Below are positions 42,979-50,354 of a DNA stretch of 50,354 nt, piece by piece. The position numbers and the translations under genes were made by a program. The notes below the pieces were generated by a model. The model was not told where the DNA came from, made no database searches, and saw nothing but the letters and a program-made list of their open reading frames with translations. Every line of letters starts with the position of its first letter. Position 1 is the first letter of the stretch. This stretch comes from Methanobacteriota archaeon (lineage in GTDB: Archaea > Thermoplasmatota > DTKX01 > VGTL01), in NCBI GenBank assembly GCA_016874675.1, contig VGTL01000014.1:1-50354 (forward strand). Direction: 5' to 3'.

Positions 42979-43707
42979 TCAAGTCCCGTCCTTCCCGAAA
43001 TCGTCCAGCCGGCGGTCCTTGCGCAGGAACCGCCGGACGGTCTCCCACGACCTCCGGGTGTAGGGCGGTAGAACGCCGTTTTCCCTTATCGCCTTTTCTA
43101 TGTAGGCGACCGTGACCGGGTCGGACGGGTATCCGCTGCCGACCGGCTCCCCGGCCTCCCGGGAGATGCGGTCCATCTCGGCGTCCCGGGCGAGCTTTGC
43201 CAGTATCGATGCGGCCCCGACCACCGGGTAGGTCCCGTCTGCGTGGTGCTCCGAGACCAGGTCCACCCGGAAGCCAAGGTGCCCGAGCACGCTCTCCCTG
43301 AACGCCGCCGCGTTGGCGTCGGCGGCGTCGACGAAGACCCGGACCCTGCCGGGCGTCCGGCCGGACGGGAACTTGGAGCTCAGAAGCCCCCTGATGACGT
43401 CGGCGAAGAGCGCGGCCTCGAGCCCGTTCAGGGTGGTCCTCTCCCGGGCCGCGTCTATCTTGTCGGCGGGTATTATATGGACCACGACGTTTTCGCAGAA
43501 CCGGCGGATCTGGGGCCCGAGCCGCTCCCGTAGCTCTGGGGTGCATTTTTTGGAGTCGCGCACACCGATCTCGCGCAGGGGTCCGTCGTCGCGGGTGCGC
43601 ACCCCCGCAACCACGAGCGGCCCCAGGACCGGGCCCCGGCCCGCCTCGTCCACCCCTATGAGGCTCTCCGGCGCCCCATCGCCGGCCAGCAGTCCTCTGG
43701 CGGCCAT
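42979..43707 (-). CDS. rnhB: ribonuclease HII
   Basis: 242 residues. The DEDD active site is visible: GVDEAGRGPVLGPLVVAG (Asp and Glu), VDAADAN (Asp), and GAASILAKLARDAEMDRIS (Asp). RDSKKCTPELRERL is family-typical. It removes RNA from RNA-DNA hybrids and misincorporated ribonucleotides. ATG 43707 is chosen because the plausible TATA (near 43735) would lie only 16 nt from the alternative ATG at 43719. First gene of the rnhB-SCP2-moaD operon. Confidence 0.94.
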   Translation of the reverse strand: MAARGLLAGDGAPESLIGVDEAGRGPVLGPLVVAGVRTRDDGPLREIGVRDSKKCTPELRERLGPQIRRFCENVVVHIIPADKIDAARERTTLNGLEAALFADVIRGLLSSKFPSGRTPGRVRVFVDAADANAAAFRESVLGHLGFRVDLVSEHHADGTYPVVGAASILAKLARDAEMDRISREAGEPVGSGYPSDPVTVAYIEKAIRENGVLPPYTRRSWETVRRFLRKDRRLDDFGKDGT

Positions 43708-43764
43708 CGCCGACCCCATCTTGGACCGCGTAGAAAATGGTATTGGTGGGGGGACCCGCAAACC

Positions 43765-43772
43765 CTATATCC
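43765..43772 (+). promoter_or_regulatory. TATA box for the small helical protein
   Basis: CTATATCC, which predicts a start of transcription near 43795, about 11 nt before the CTG at 43806. The leader contains GAGGGAG. Confidence 0.5.
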
Positions 43773-43805
43773 TTGCAGCGCCAATCGGCGTAGAGAGGGA
43801 GTTCC

Positions 43806-44033
43806 CTGGACACCAAGCGGATACTGGCCACGCTGGACGAGCGGCGCCGGTGGGAGCAGCGCCGAGCGGAGCTCCGGAGGACCCTCAAGGGCCTCCCCGC
43901 GGCCGAGCGGGCCCTCCGGAAGGCCGCGCTGGCCAAGATAGAGGAGCAGATAGCCTATTACGACTCCCTTCTCAAGCAGATGAAGCGGGAGCTTCGGCCG
44001 ATGGACCGGTCTTCGGTCCTGAGCAAGGGCTGA
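43806..44033 (+). CDS. small helical protein with probable CTG start
   Basis: 75 codons, with no ATG, GTG or TTG start: an in-frame TAG lies 15 nt upstream of the CTG at 43806, so translation must begin at or after it. The product is all helix-forming and highly charged (RILATLDERRRWEQRRAELR, LPAAERALRKAALAKIEEQI), a short coiled-coil-like protein ending LSKG. Third-position GC is high, as in neighbouring genes. A TATA box and GGAG ribosome-binding site precede it. It would be missed by gene finders that require standard starts. It lies between the divergent rnhB and the convergent ABC permease gene. Function unknown. Confidence 0.65.
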   Translation: MDTKRILATLDERRRWEQRRAELRRTLKGLPAAERALRKAALAKIEEQIAYYDSLLKQMKRELRPMDRSSVLSKG

Positions 44034-44070
44034 GGCCCCGCTGGCTCCCAGCCGGGGCGTCCCCGGCTCT

Positions 44071-45486
44071 TCATATACCGAAGGCCGACCTGGACCAGCG
44101 TGGCCCGATGCCGGCCAGGAGGTATCTCGAGGCCGCCAGGAGGCAGACCGACAGCGCCCCCAGCGCGGCCGCCGCCGGCCAGAAGGCCGTGCGGACCAGG
44201 AAGGACGCCAGCGTGACCGCTATCAGCGGCGGGACGATGGCGGCGGCGAACCGGCCCAAGACCGCGGCGTCGAAGAGCATCGTGTTGGCACGCAGCCCGG
44301 TCATGCGGCCGGTCACTGCCGCGACGTAGACCATGGTCGAAAGGCCCACGAGGGCCGCCAGGGGCAGGTAGGCGCACTCGCCATTGAGCGCACCGATTGC
44401 GACCAGGTAGACCAGCGAGACCGGCGTGGTGAGAAGGAAGTAGAGGACGAGCTTGGCGCGCACGACCTCGTCGACGCCCACCGGCTGGACGTTGAGGAAC
44501 TCGTTGGGCTCGATGTTGGTGAGCCAGGAGTAGGTCATGAGGCCCAAAAAGCCCAGCATCCCGCCGTAGAAGACGACGTTGAACTCGAGCGGCAGCCCCA
44601 GCCCGCTGCGGAAGAGCCATATCACGGCGTACACTCCCAGCAGGGGCCCCAGGAAACCGGAGAACACCGGCCCGAGGGCGCCGCTGCGGCGGAGCTCCAG
44701 CCACTCCTTGGCGACCAGGGCGGAGAGCCCCTTCGAGAAGGCGAAGCGCCTCTCGGTCTCCAGGAGGGCGCCCCGAAACCTGCGCCCGGGCGGGGCGAAG
44801 CGCTCCTTCATGAGCAGGACGGCCGCGGCCGACAGGAGGAGGGCGAAAGCCGCCGCGGACAGAAGGTAGAGGCTGTTTTGGGTCTCCCAGTAGCCCAGCG
44901 GCAGGAGCACCTGGCCCGGTACGAGCAGCCGGAGCGGCCACACCAGGGCGACCAGGCCGGCGATGGCCAGGGCGACTGCCGCCGCGGCCGCCCGCGACCG
45001 GAGCGCGACCGCGGAGAGCAGGAAGCTGAGCCCCATGCCCAGCATGAAGGTGAGCAGCACGGTGACGAAGAGCAGGGCGACCCCCCCGGGCGTGATGCGC
45101 GAGAGGGGGACGGCCGCGGCGATGCCCCCCACCAGCGGGATGATAGAGTACAGGATGTAGAACACGGCGTCCTTGACATAGAAGACCCCCATGACGGTCC
45201 GGAACCTGACCGGCTGGAGCGCGGGGAGCTGAAGGAGCATGTTCACCTGCCCCAGCCGCCGGGTCATCACCTGCTCGCCTATCTGCGCCAGCGCCCCCAC
45301 GCCGAGCCCGTAGAGCGCCGCGGACACGTGGAGCACCAAAAGCACGAGCGACACGTCCATCTTGCGAAGCAGCACCGGCGAGGTGGCCGCCAGCACCAGC
45401 GAGAAGAAGAATATCATCACCGGAAAGAACCCGGAGCCGACTGCCCCGACGAAGGACCGGTGGAGCCTCCACTCCTCCCGGAGCAT
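44071..45486 (-). CDS. ABC transporter permease (ABC-2 type, fused halves)
   Basis: 471 residues with about 12 hydrophobic segments, arranged as two ABC-2-like halves (first about 15-225, second about 260-460). The second half contains MTYSWLTNIEPNEFLNVQPV. It would form an exporter with the ATPase encoded upstream. The frame stays open, with convincing sequence (LDLSLHWALFKA), up to a CTG at 45522 that lies 9 nt after the ATPase stop codon behind GAGGGGG; the true start may be that CTG rather than the ATG at 45486. Substrate unknown. Confidence 0.85.
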   Translation of the reverse strand: MLREEWRLHRSFVGAVGSGFFPVMIFFFSLVLAATSPVLLRKMDVSLVLLVLHVSAALYGLGVGALAQIGEQVMTRRLGQVNMLLQLPALQPVRFRTVMGVFYVKDAVFYILYSIIPLVGGIAAAVPLSRITPGGVALLFVTVLLTFMLGMGLSFLLSAVALRSRAAAAAVALAIAGLVALVWPLRLLVPGQVLLPLGYWETQNSLYLLSAAAFALLLSAAAVLLMKERFAPPGRRFRGALLETERRFAFSKGLSALVAKEWLELRRSGALGPVFSGFLGPLLGVYAVIWLFRSGLGLPLEFNVVFYGGMLGFLGLMTYSWLTNIEPNEFLNVQPVGVDEVVRAKLVLYFLLTTPVSLVYLVAIGALNGECAYLPLAALVGLSTMVYVAAVTGRMTGLRANTMLFDAAVLGRFAAAIVPPLIAVTLASFLVRTAFWPAAAALGALSVCLLAASRYLLAGIGPRWSRSAFGI

Positions 45487-45531
45487 CGCCTTGAAGAGCG
45501 CCCAGTGGAGCGACAGGTCCAGATGCCCCCT

Positions 45532-46278
45532 CTATCCCGCGGGCCTCCCCCCGCAGGCGTCGCCGTTTCTGCCCTCGACCAGCCGCATGAAGATGTCCTC
45601 GAGGCCCTCGCCCTCCGTCTGGCGGATCTGGTCGAGCTTTCCCTGCGCGACTATGCGGCCCTGGTGGATGACCGCGACCCGCGTGCAGAGCTTCTCCACG
45701 ATCTCCAGGATGTGGCTGCACATGAACACCGTGCGCCCGCCGGCGACCACGCCCTGAAGGTACTCCCGGAGCCGGCGCTGGAATATGGGGTCGAGGTTGA
45801 TGAAGGGCTCGTCGAGGATGAGGAGCTCGGGCTCGTGGATGAACGCCGCGGCGAGCATCGCCTTCTGCCGCTGGCCCTTGGAGAGGTCGCGGCAGAGCAC
45901 GTCCCTCTTGTCCTCGAGCTGGAAGAAGCCCAGCCACCGGTCCACCCGGGCACCGGCGTCGGGTACCTCCCGTATGCGGCACACCAGCTCCAGGAACTCC
46001 TGCGCCGTGAGGAAGGTGGGCGGGCTCTCCGCCTCGGGGACGATGCCTATCCTCCGCTTTATCCCGATCGGATCATCGGGCCCCATCCCCATCGTCGAGG
46101 CCCTCCCGCGGGAGGGCTCCAGTTGCCCCGTGAGGATGCGCACGAGGGTGGTCTTGCCGGCGCCGTTGGGGCCCAGGAGGCCGAAGAACTCGCCCTTCTC
46201 GACCGAGAGCGAGACCTCCCGCAGGGCCTCGAAGTCCCCGAACCTGCGGCCCAGCCCCTCGGTCGTTATCACCGGCAT
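45532..46278 (-). CDS. ABC transporter ATP-binding protein
   Basis: 248 residues. Walker A is GPNGAGKTTL, the signature is LSKGQRQK (slightly unusual, Lys for Gly), Walker B is LLILDEPFINLDP, and the H-loop is CSHILE. EAESPPTFLTAQEFLE is the Q-loop region. The family is close to ABC-2 export ATPases (CcmA-like). A TATA (CTATATATCG, 46303-46311) lies 28 nt before the ATG at 46278. The permease gene follows 10-45 nt downstream. Confidence 0.93.
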   Translation of the reverse strand: MPVITTEGLGRRFGDFEALREVSLSVEKGEFFGLLGPNGAGKTTLVRILTGQLEPSRGRASTMGMGPDDPIGIKRRIGIVPEAESPPTFLTAQEFLELVCRIREVPDAGARVDRWLGFFQLEDKRDVLCRDLSKGQRQKAMLAAAFIHEPELLILDEPFINLDPIFQRRLREYLQGVVAGGRTVFMCSHILEIVEKLCTRVAVIHQGRIVAQGKLDQIRQTEGEGLEDIFMRLVEGRNGDACGGRPAG

Positions 46279-46302
46279 CCGGGCAGAAAAGGGCCGATGG
46301 TA

Positions 46303-46311
46303 CGATATATA
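46303..46311 (-). promoter_or_regulatory. TATA box for the ABC exporter operon
   Basis: CTATATATC on the minus strand, centred about 28 nt upstream of the ATG at 46278. It indicates that the exporter is transcribed separately from the upstream membrane-protein gene. Confidence 0.6.
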
Positions 46312-46320
46312 GTTTGACTC

Positions 46321-47052
46321 TCAATTCCTGCGACGCTCGGAAAGGTACCCGGCCAGCGGCGGGAGCCAGCAGAGGTTGGCCGCGATGGTCTCCACCGCCG
46401 CGAGCGTCTGGGTCGTCGGGCTGAAGCCCAGGAACCGGGCCAGGAGGAGACCGGCCGGCACCGCGAGGATGATAACAAGGCTGGTCACCATCACCGGATG
46501 CCGGACATAGGCGCGCAGCGCCGGGCCCCAGGCCCTCTCCCTCCTTTTCAGGAAGACGAGGCCGGATATGTTGGCCCCGATCTGGTCGCTGTTGGAGTAG
46601 AAGAACGGGATGTAAAAGCCCCCGAGGCCCAGGACGTCGACGCCGGCGAGGCGGCTCGAGAGGTCGATGAGGCCGGGAACGAACATTCCGCCGAGCTTGC
46701 CCCAGCCGTAGGCCTCCGCCATGGAGCCCGCCGCCCTGCGCAGCCGCTGGCGCAGCGCGTAGATGCCCTCGAAGATGCTCTCGCCCTCGCCGGCGAAGGT
46801 CCGCACTAGCCAGCCTCCCGCGGCCGACAGCTGGTACCCGAGAGAGTCCAGAAGAACCCCCAGGCCCAGCCCCGCCAGGTAGCCGGCGAACGTGAACCTC
46901 AGAAGCTCGGAGAACTCCTCCTGCCGGGGCTCGTTCTCCCCGCCGCCGCCGGGCACCCTTTCCCGGCCGCCCTCCTTCCCGCCGCCGTCCGGCTCCGGTT
47001 CCCGGCCGCCCGCCTCAACGGCGCCCTCCTCCATCGCCCCTCCGGTGGTCAT
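46321..47052 (-). CDS. polytopic membrane protein of unknown family
   Basis: 243 residues. A disordered, acidic Gly/Glu/Pro-rich N-terminus (1-45) leads into several hydrophobic segments: [40 protein letters not shown] (with a polar break), [19 protein letters not shown] and a last segment ending in a basic SERRRN tail. I do not recognise the family. It follows the PNPOx-like gene after 4 nt, so it is probably cotranscribed with that gene and, possibly, with the tRNA-Arg upstream. Confidence 0.7.
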   Translation of the reverse strand: MTTGGAMEEGAVEAGGREPEPDGGGKEGGRERVPGGGGENEPRQEEFSELLRFTFAGYLAGLGLGVLLDSLGYQLSAAGGWLVRTFAGEGESIFEGIYALRQRLRRAAGSMAEAYGWGKLGGMFVPGLIDLSSRLAGVDVLGLGGFYIPFFYSNSDQIGANISGLVFLKRRERAWGPALRAYVRHPVMVTSLVIILAVPAGLLLARFLGFSPTTQTLAAVETIAANLCWLPPLAGYLSERRRN

Positions 47053-47056
47053 CGGC

Positions 47057-47551
47057 CTACACGCCCTTGGCCGGCAGGTTGGCCTTGCCGGTCAACGCCT
47101 CTATGCGGATTCTCCCCACGACCGTCCTCTCCAGCTTGGCCGCGTTCTGGAGGCGTCCGAGCCTCCGCTCCGGCTCGTCCTCCAGCCGGCGGATCATGAA
47201 CTCGAGGGCGCGCCTTTTCTCCTCGACGGTCGGCAGGAGCTCGACGAGGCCGCGGAAGTGGACGGACCTGAAGGCGTGGTCGCACTCGCCCTGGAGGTAG
47301 CCGGAATCCTCGATCACCTGGCCCCACACCACCGGGTTCTCCCGGAGGAAATCGAGCTTCCTGCCCTCCGGGGCGCAGTGGAAGTAGAGGCAGCCGGCGT
47401 CGGGGTCGTAGGCGAAATTGAGCGTCACGAGGTAGGGCTCGCCGTCACGGCACATCGCGATGGTCAGGTAGCGCTGGGTGGACAGAATCCGGCGGAGCTC
47501 GGACGGGTCGCTGATCTCCTTTTCGGGCCGGCGGAGGTGGTAGGTGGACAC
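47057..47551 (-). CDS. PNPOx/NimA-like FMN-binding protein
   Basis: 164 residues with the split-barrel fold of pyridoxamine 5'-phosphate oxidase-like flavoproteins: [39 protein letters not shown] and VVWGQV, then [11 protein letters not shown]. It binds FMN or F420-like cofactors in related proteins; here the ligand is unknown. The start is GTG at 47551, because sequence upstream of it is tRNA. The tRNA-Arg 3' end is 23 nt upstream in the same orientation and the only promoter visible is before the tRNA. Confidence 0.85.
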   Translation of the reverse strand: MSTYHLRRPEKEISDPSELRRILSTQRYLTIAMCRDGEPYLVTLNFAYDPDAGCLYFHCAPEGRKLDFLRENPVVWGQVIEDSGYLQGECDHAFRSVHFRGLVELLPTVEEKRRALEFMIRRLEDEPERRLGRLQNAAKLERTVVGRIRIEALTGKANLPAKGV

Positions 47552-47574
47552 GCAGGATTCCCCTGTGATATTGA

Positions 47575-47648
47575 CGGGCCTGGTGGGATTCGAACCCACG
47601 TCGCCAACTCCGAAGGCTGGCAGTATATCCTGGCTAGCCCACAGGCCC
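47575..47648 (-). tRNA. tRNA-Arg (anticodon UCG)
   Basis: 74 nt, no encoded CCA. Acceptor stem GGGCCTG/CAGGCCC with discriminator G; anticodon stem CCAGC/GTTGG around loop CTTCGGA, giving anticodon UCG; T arm GTGGG-TTCGAAT-CCCAC. The D stem is weak: G10-T25 wobble, G11-C24, C12-A23 mismatch and T13-T22. No intron. A TATA (CTTTAAATAG) lies about 28 nt upstream of the 5' end. Confidence 0.93.
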
Positions 47649-47672
47649 GCGCCGAACGGATTGGCAACGGGG

Positions 47673-47680
47673 CTATTTAA
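47673..47680 (-). promoter_or_regulatory. TATA box for tRNA-Arg
   Basis: TTTAAATA on the minus strand, 28 nt upstream of the mature tRNA 5' end at 47648. This leaves almost no 5' leader and could also serve the PNPOx-like gene downstream. Confidence 0.6.
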
Positions 47681-47727
47681 AGTTGGGATGCGCGCCGGGG
47701 CATCGAGAATATATTTACCAATTCCTT

Positions 47728-47735
47728 CATATACC
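47728..47735 (+). promoter_or_regulatory. TATA-like element for the M28 peptidase gene
   Basis: TCATATAC, centred 26 nt upstream of the ATG at 47757; a second, stronger element (GAATATATTTACC, 47706) would give a leader of about 20 nt. Confidence 0.4.
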
Positions 47736-47756
47736 CACCATTTCATAATCGACAGC

Positions 47757-50354
47757 ATGCGAAGGCTGCTCGGTACCGTGCTCGTGCTGCTGATGCTCGC
47801 CCCGGCCCTCGCCGCGGCAGTGCCTCCCCCGGAGCCGGAGCATTTGCGCGCCCTCGATGTCCTCCGGGCCGACTTCGTCCGGCCCTTCTGGCTCGACGGG
47901 AGCGCCCCCTCGCAACCGGCGCTGTCCGGCCGGGCGGTCGAGGTCCCGCCGCCGGAGACGCAGGCGGCCATCCGCAAGGTCATGGACTCCGTCTCCCGGG
48001 AATATCTCCTCGCCTACGAGACCAGGCTCCAGGGGTATGGCTCGCGCTACTGCCGCTCGCCGGGGATGCACAACGCCACCCAGTGGCTGCACGACGCCCT
48101 CCTGGGCAACGGCCGCATCCGCTCGGAGTTCCACAACTTCAGCTACGTCAACTCGAGCGGCGTCACCCACACCATACGCAGCGTCATCCTCACCCTGCCG
48201 GGCCTCAACGCGAGCTCCGACCGGGTCTACTACATCTTCAACCACGCCGACAGCATGCTGAGCTTCCCGAGCCCGACCTTCGACCAGCTCATGTACGATT
48301 GCCCCGGCGCCGACGACGACGGGTCCGGCGTGGCGGCGACGCTCGAGGCCGCGCGGGTGATGAGCCGCTACGGCTTCCAGGACACCATCCGCTTCGCCTT
48401 CTTCAACGGGGAGGAGATCGGCCTGCTGGGCTCCTACTACTGGGCCCAGCAGATGGCCATCCTGGGCGAGAACATCCAAGGCTCCATAGACTACGACATG
48501 ATCGGCTACTCCACCGGGGGGGCCCAGTACGATTTCAACCTTGCCTCCAACCCGGCCTCGCAGTGGCAGCTCCAGCACGTGGTGGACGTCAACCGGCGCT
48601 ACGGCATCGGCCTGAGGATCCTTTCCGAGGTGACGACCCGGCAGATCCCCTCCGACATCACCGCGTTCTACTACTTCGGCTTCCCGGGGGTCTTCGGCAT
48701 CGAGGAGGAGTTCAGCCCGTACTACCACACCATGCGGGACCGGGTCGAGTACCTCAACCTGACGCTCATAGAGAGGGCCACGAGGCTCGCCGTGGCGGCG
48801 ACGGCCGAGATGGCCCGGATGATGTACGTCGACCTGGGCGTCCAGGACCTCGCCGCCTCGAGCCTCGAGCCGCTCGAGAACGAGAACGTCAGGCTTACGG
48901 CCACCGTCTCCAACGCCGGCAACCTCAACGCCTCGGACGTCGAGGTCCAGTTCCTGGCCGACGGCTACCCGTTCGGGAGCCAGCGCCTCCGGGTGCCGGC
49001 CAACGGGACCAACTCCACGACCGCCGACTGGACGGCCGCGCTGGGCAGGCACAAGCTCACGGTGGTCGTGGACCCCGGCTACGAGCAGCCCGACACCGAC
49101 CGCTCGAACAACACCGGGAACCTCACGGTCACGGTCAATGACCGGCCGCGGGCGGTGCTCTCGGTCTCCCCGCTTGCCGTGCTCACGAACGAGACCGTGC
49201 TCTTCAACGGCTCGCTGTCGTACGATCTGGGGACGGTGACCGCCTGGGACTTCAGTTTCGGCGACGGCGACGGTACCGGGTGGTCCGACTCTCCCGTGGC
49301 GTCGCACGCCTATCCGGAGGACGGCGTCTACGTGGCGACGCTGCTCGTGAGGGACGACAAGGATACGGTGTCGAATCCCTCCGCAGTGGCGGTCCGGGTC
49401 CAGAACCGCCTCCCGGCAGGCACGCCCCACGCCAACGTTTCGAGGGCACTGACCTTCGAGCCCGTCGGGTTCTTCGCCGGATGCGAGGACCCCGATGGCG
49501 CCGTGGCCTCGCTCGCCTGGGATTTCGGGGACGGCGCCGGCAGCGCCGAGCGCGACCCGGTCCACAACTACTCCGACAACGGGAGCTACGAGGTGCGGCT
49601 GGTCGTCACCGACGACGACGGCGGCACCGCCTCGTTCGCGCTGAGGCTCCTCGTCGATGACCGGCCGCCGGAATGCTCGATAGACGCTCCCGCGCTCTGC
49701 GGCACCATAGAGGACGAGCTGGTGTTCACGGCCAACGCCTCGGACCCCGACGGGACAGTGGCGGGCTGGTCCTGGGAGCTCGGGGACGGCGCCACCTCCC
49801 GGTCCAAGCAGGTGAAACACACCTACGCCAGGCCGGGCAACTACACGATCAGGCTCACGGTCCAAGACGACGACGGCTCGGAGTGCCGCGCCCTGGCCGA
49901 GGTCGTCATAATCGACACGCCCCCGGAGGCGGTCGCCTCTCTGGGTGCGGCGCAGGCGCACACGTTCGAGAGGGTCCGGTTCGTCGGAGACCGGTCGCGC
50001 GACCTCGAGGGCCCCGTGACGTTCCAGTGGGACTTCGGGGACGGCAACGGCTCCAGCGATCCGTCGCCCTACCACTCCTTCGCGGCGCCGGGGGAGTACA
50101 ACGCCACGCTGACCGTGCGCGACCGCGCCGGCCAGAGCGCCAGCGTCACATTGCCTGCGGTGAGCATACGCAACCGGAAGCCATCAGCCGACTTCCGCGT
50201 ATTCGGCTGCTTCACGGAGAACGGGACCCTCTATTTCGACGCCACGGCCTCCTCCGACCCGGAGGGGCCGCTCGCGTTCTCCTGGGACTTCGGCGACGGG
50301 AGGACCGGCCAGGGCGCGGTGACGGAGCACGTCTTCCCGGCCGCCGGGAACTTT
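47757..50354 (+). CDS. secreted M28 aminopeptidase with PKD repeats (incomplete at window end)
   Basis: 866 codons visible, open at the window edge. A signal peptide (residues 1-22) precedes an M28 zinc-peptidase domain (about 80-360) with all expected ligands: the His of NHADS (about 163), Asp of GADDDGSG, Glu pair of NGEEIGLLGS, Asp of DYDMIGY and His of YYHTM. A CARDB-like domain (about 370-460) is followed by at least five PKD domains (motifs WDFGDG, HNYSDNGSY, WELGDG). An extracellular enzyme that would release amino acids or peptides; the repeats probably anchor or space it from the cell surface. Confidence 0.9.
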   Translation, partial: MRRLLGTVLVLLMLAPALAAAVPPPEPEHLRALDVLRADFVRPFWLDGSAPSQPALSGRAVEVPPPETQAAIRKVMDSVSREYLLAYETRLQGYGSRYCRSPGMHNATQWLHDALLGNGRIRSEFHNFSYVNSSGVTHTIRSVILTLPGLNASSDRVYYIFNHADSMLSFPSPTFDQLMYDCPGADDDGSGVAATLEAARVMSRYGFQDTIRFAFFNGEEIGLLGSYYWAQQMAILGENIQGSIDYDMIGYSTGGAQYDFNLASNPASQWQLQHVVDVNRRYGIGLRILSEVTTRQIPSDITAFYYFGFPGVFGIEEEFSPYYHTMRDRVEYLNLTLIERATRLAVAATAEMARMMYVDLGVQDLAASSLEPLENENVRLTATVSNAGNLNASDVEVQFLADGYPFGSQRLRVPANGTNSTTADWTAALGRHKLTVVVDPGYEQPDTDRSNNTGNLTVTVNDRPRAVLSVSPLAVLTNETVLFNGSLSYDLGTVTAWDFSFGDGDGTGWSDSPVASHAYPEDGVYVATLLVRDDKDTVSNPSAVAVRVQNRLPAGTPHANVSRALTFEPVGFFAGCEDPDGAVASLAWDFGDGAGSAERDPVHNYSDNGSYEVRLVVTDDDGGTASFALRLLVDDRPPECSIDAPALCGTIEDELVFTANASDPDGTVAGWSWELGDGATSRSKQVKHTYARPGNYTIRLTVQDDDGSECRALAEVVIIDTPPEAVASLGAAQAHTFERVRFVGDRSRDLEGPVTFQWDFGDGNGSSDPSPYHSFAAPGEYNATLTVRDRAGQSASVTLPAVSIRNRKPSADFRVFGCFTENGTLYFDATASSDPEGPLAFSWDFGDGRTGQGAVTEHVFPAAGNF

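Overview
This 50 kb window is very GC-rich, densely coded archaeal chromosome. The evidence for an archaeon is a set of archaeal information-processing and cofactor genes (archaeal-type AspRS, a stand-alone Lsm/Sm protein, diphthine-ammonia ligase, MptA-type GTP cyclohydrolase, RNase HII, two DHH phosphoesterases, a HerA-like ATPase). It is supported by TATA boxes 26-28 nt upstream of start codons on many genes (leaderless transcription), a GGAGGTGA Shine-Dalgarno site, and a PGF-CTERM-like surface protein. I infer an uncultivated euryarchaeote-type lineage, perhaps a high-GC Thermoplasmatota; the exact group cannot be settled from the sequence alone.

Layout. 1-2.9 kb: a C_GCAxxG redox protein, a radical SAM protein and a zinc-binding/Tyr-Gly-rich membrane protein. 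2.8-9.1 kb: a MoxR-DUF58-DUF4129 type envelope cluster split into two divergent arms. 9.3-13.6 kb: a HerA-like ATPase and a PGF-CTERM surface protein. 13.7-22.4 kb: housekeeping genes (deoC, DHH phosphoesterase, lsm, aspS, two stand-alone glutamate-synthase-like domains, a HAD phosphatase) and the pterin pair folP-mptA. 22.6-27.9 kb: a 907-residue TPR/zinc-finger protein, queD, an iron-sulfur flavoprotein, acylphosphatase and dph6. 28-36 kb: a Gly-rich 976-residue surface protein, a pilin-like protein, pyrG, moaC, moaB, a PRC-barrel protein and an anchored protein with a C-terminal zinc ribbon. 36-41 kb: a redox/oxygen-response group (an internally deleted flavodiiron protein, DUF438 hemerythrin-PAS protein, DUF1858 protein), an aldehyde ferredoxin oxidoreductase and an MFS exporter. 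41-47.5 kb: a RecJ-like DHH protein, moaD, an SCP2 protein, rnhB, an ABC exporter and a PNPOx-like flavoprotein downstream of tRNA-Arg(UCG). 47.8 kb to the end: a secreted M28 peptidase with PKD repeats, cut by the window edge.

How genes connect: moaC, moaB and moaD would supply pterin cofactor for the tungsten/molybdenum enzyme AOR; folP and mptA belong to folate/methanopterin synthesis; queD to preQ0/archaeosine; the DUF438/DUF1858/flavodiiron group suggests O2 or NO handling.

The most unusual structure is a family of at least 13 short-repeat elements built from heptads of the form GGGNNNN (three flavours: GGGCAGC/GGGGAGC, GGGTGCM and GGCGCAR). Most are long inverted repeats with a G-rich 5' arm and a C-rich 3' arm. 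All 12 intergenic copies lie within about 15 nt of a stop codon, none lies in any of the nine divergent promoter gaps, and the G-rich strand is always the sense strand just after the stop. A 13th copy sits in frame inside the RecJ-like gene. Four copies share a conserved core (GGAGCCCGTCGTCC) present in both orientations. This looks like an undescribed 3'-end element, potentially G-quadruplex forming.
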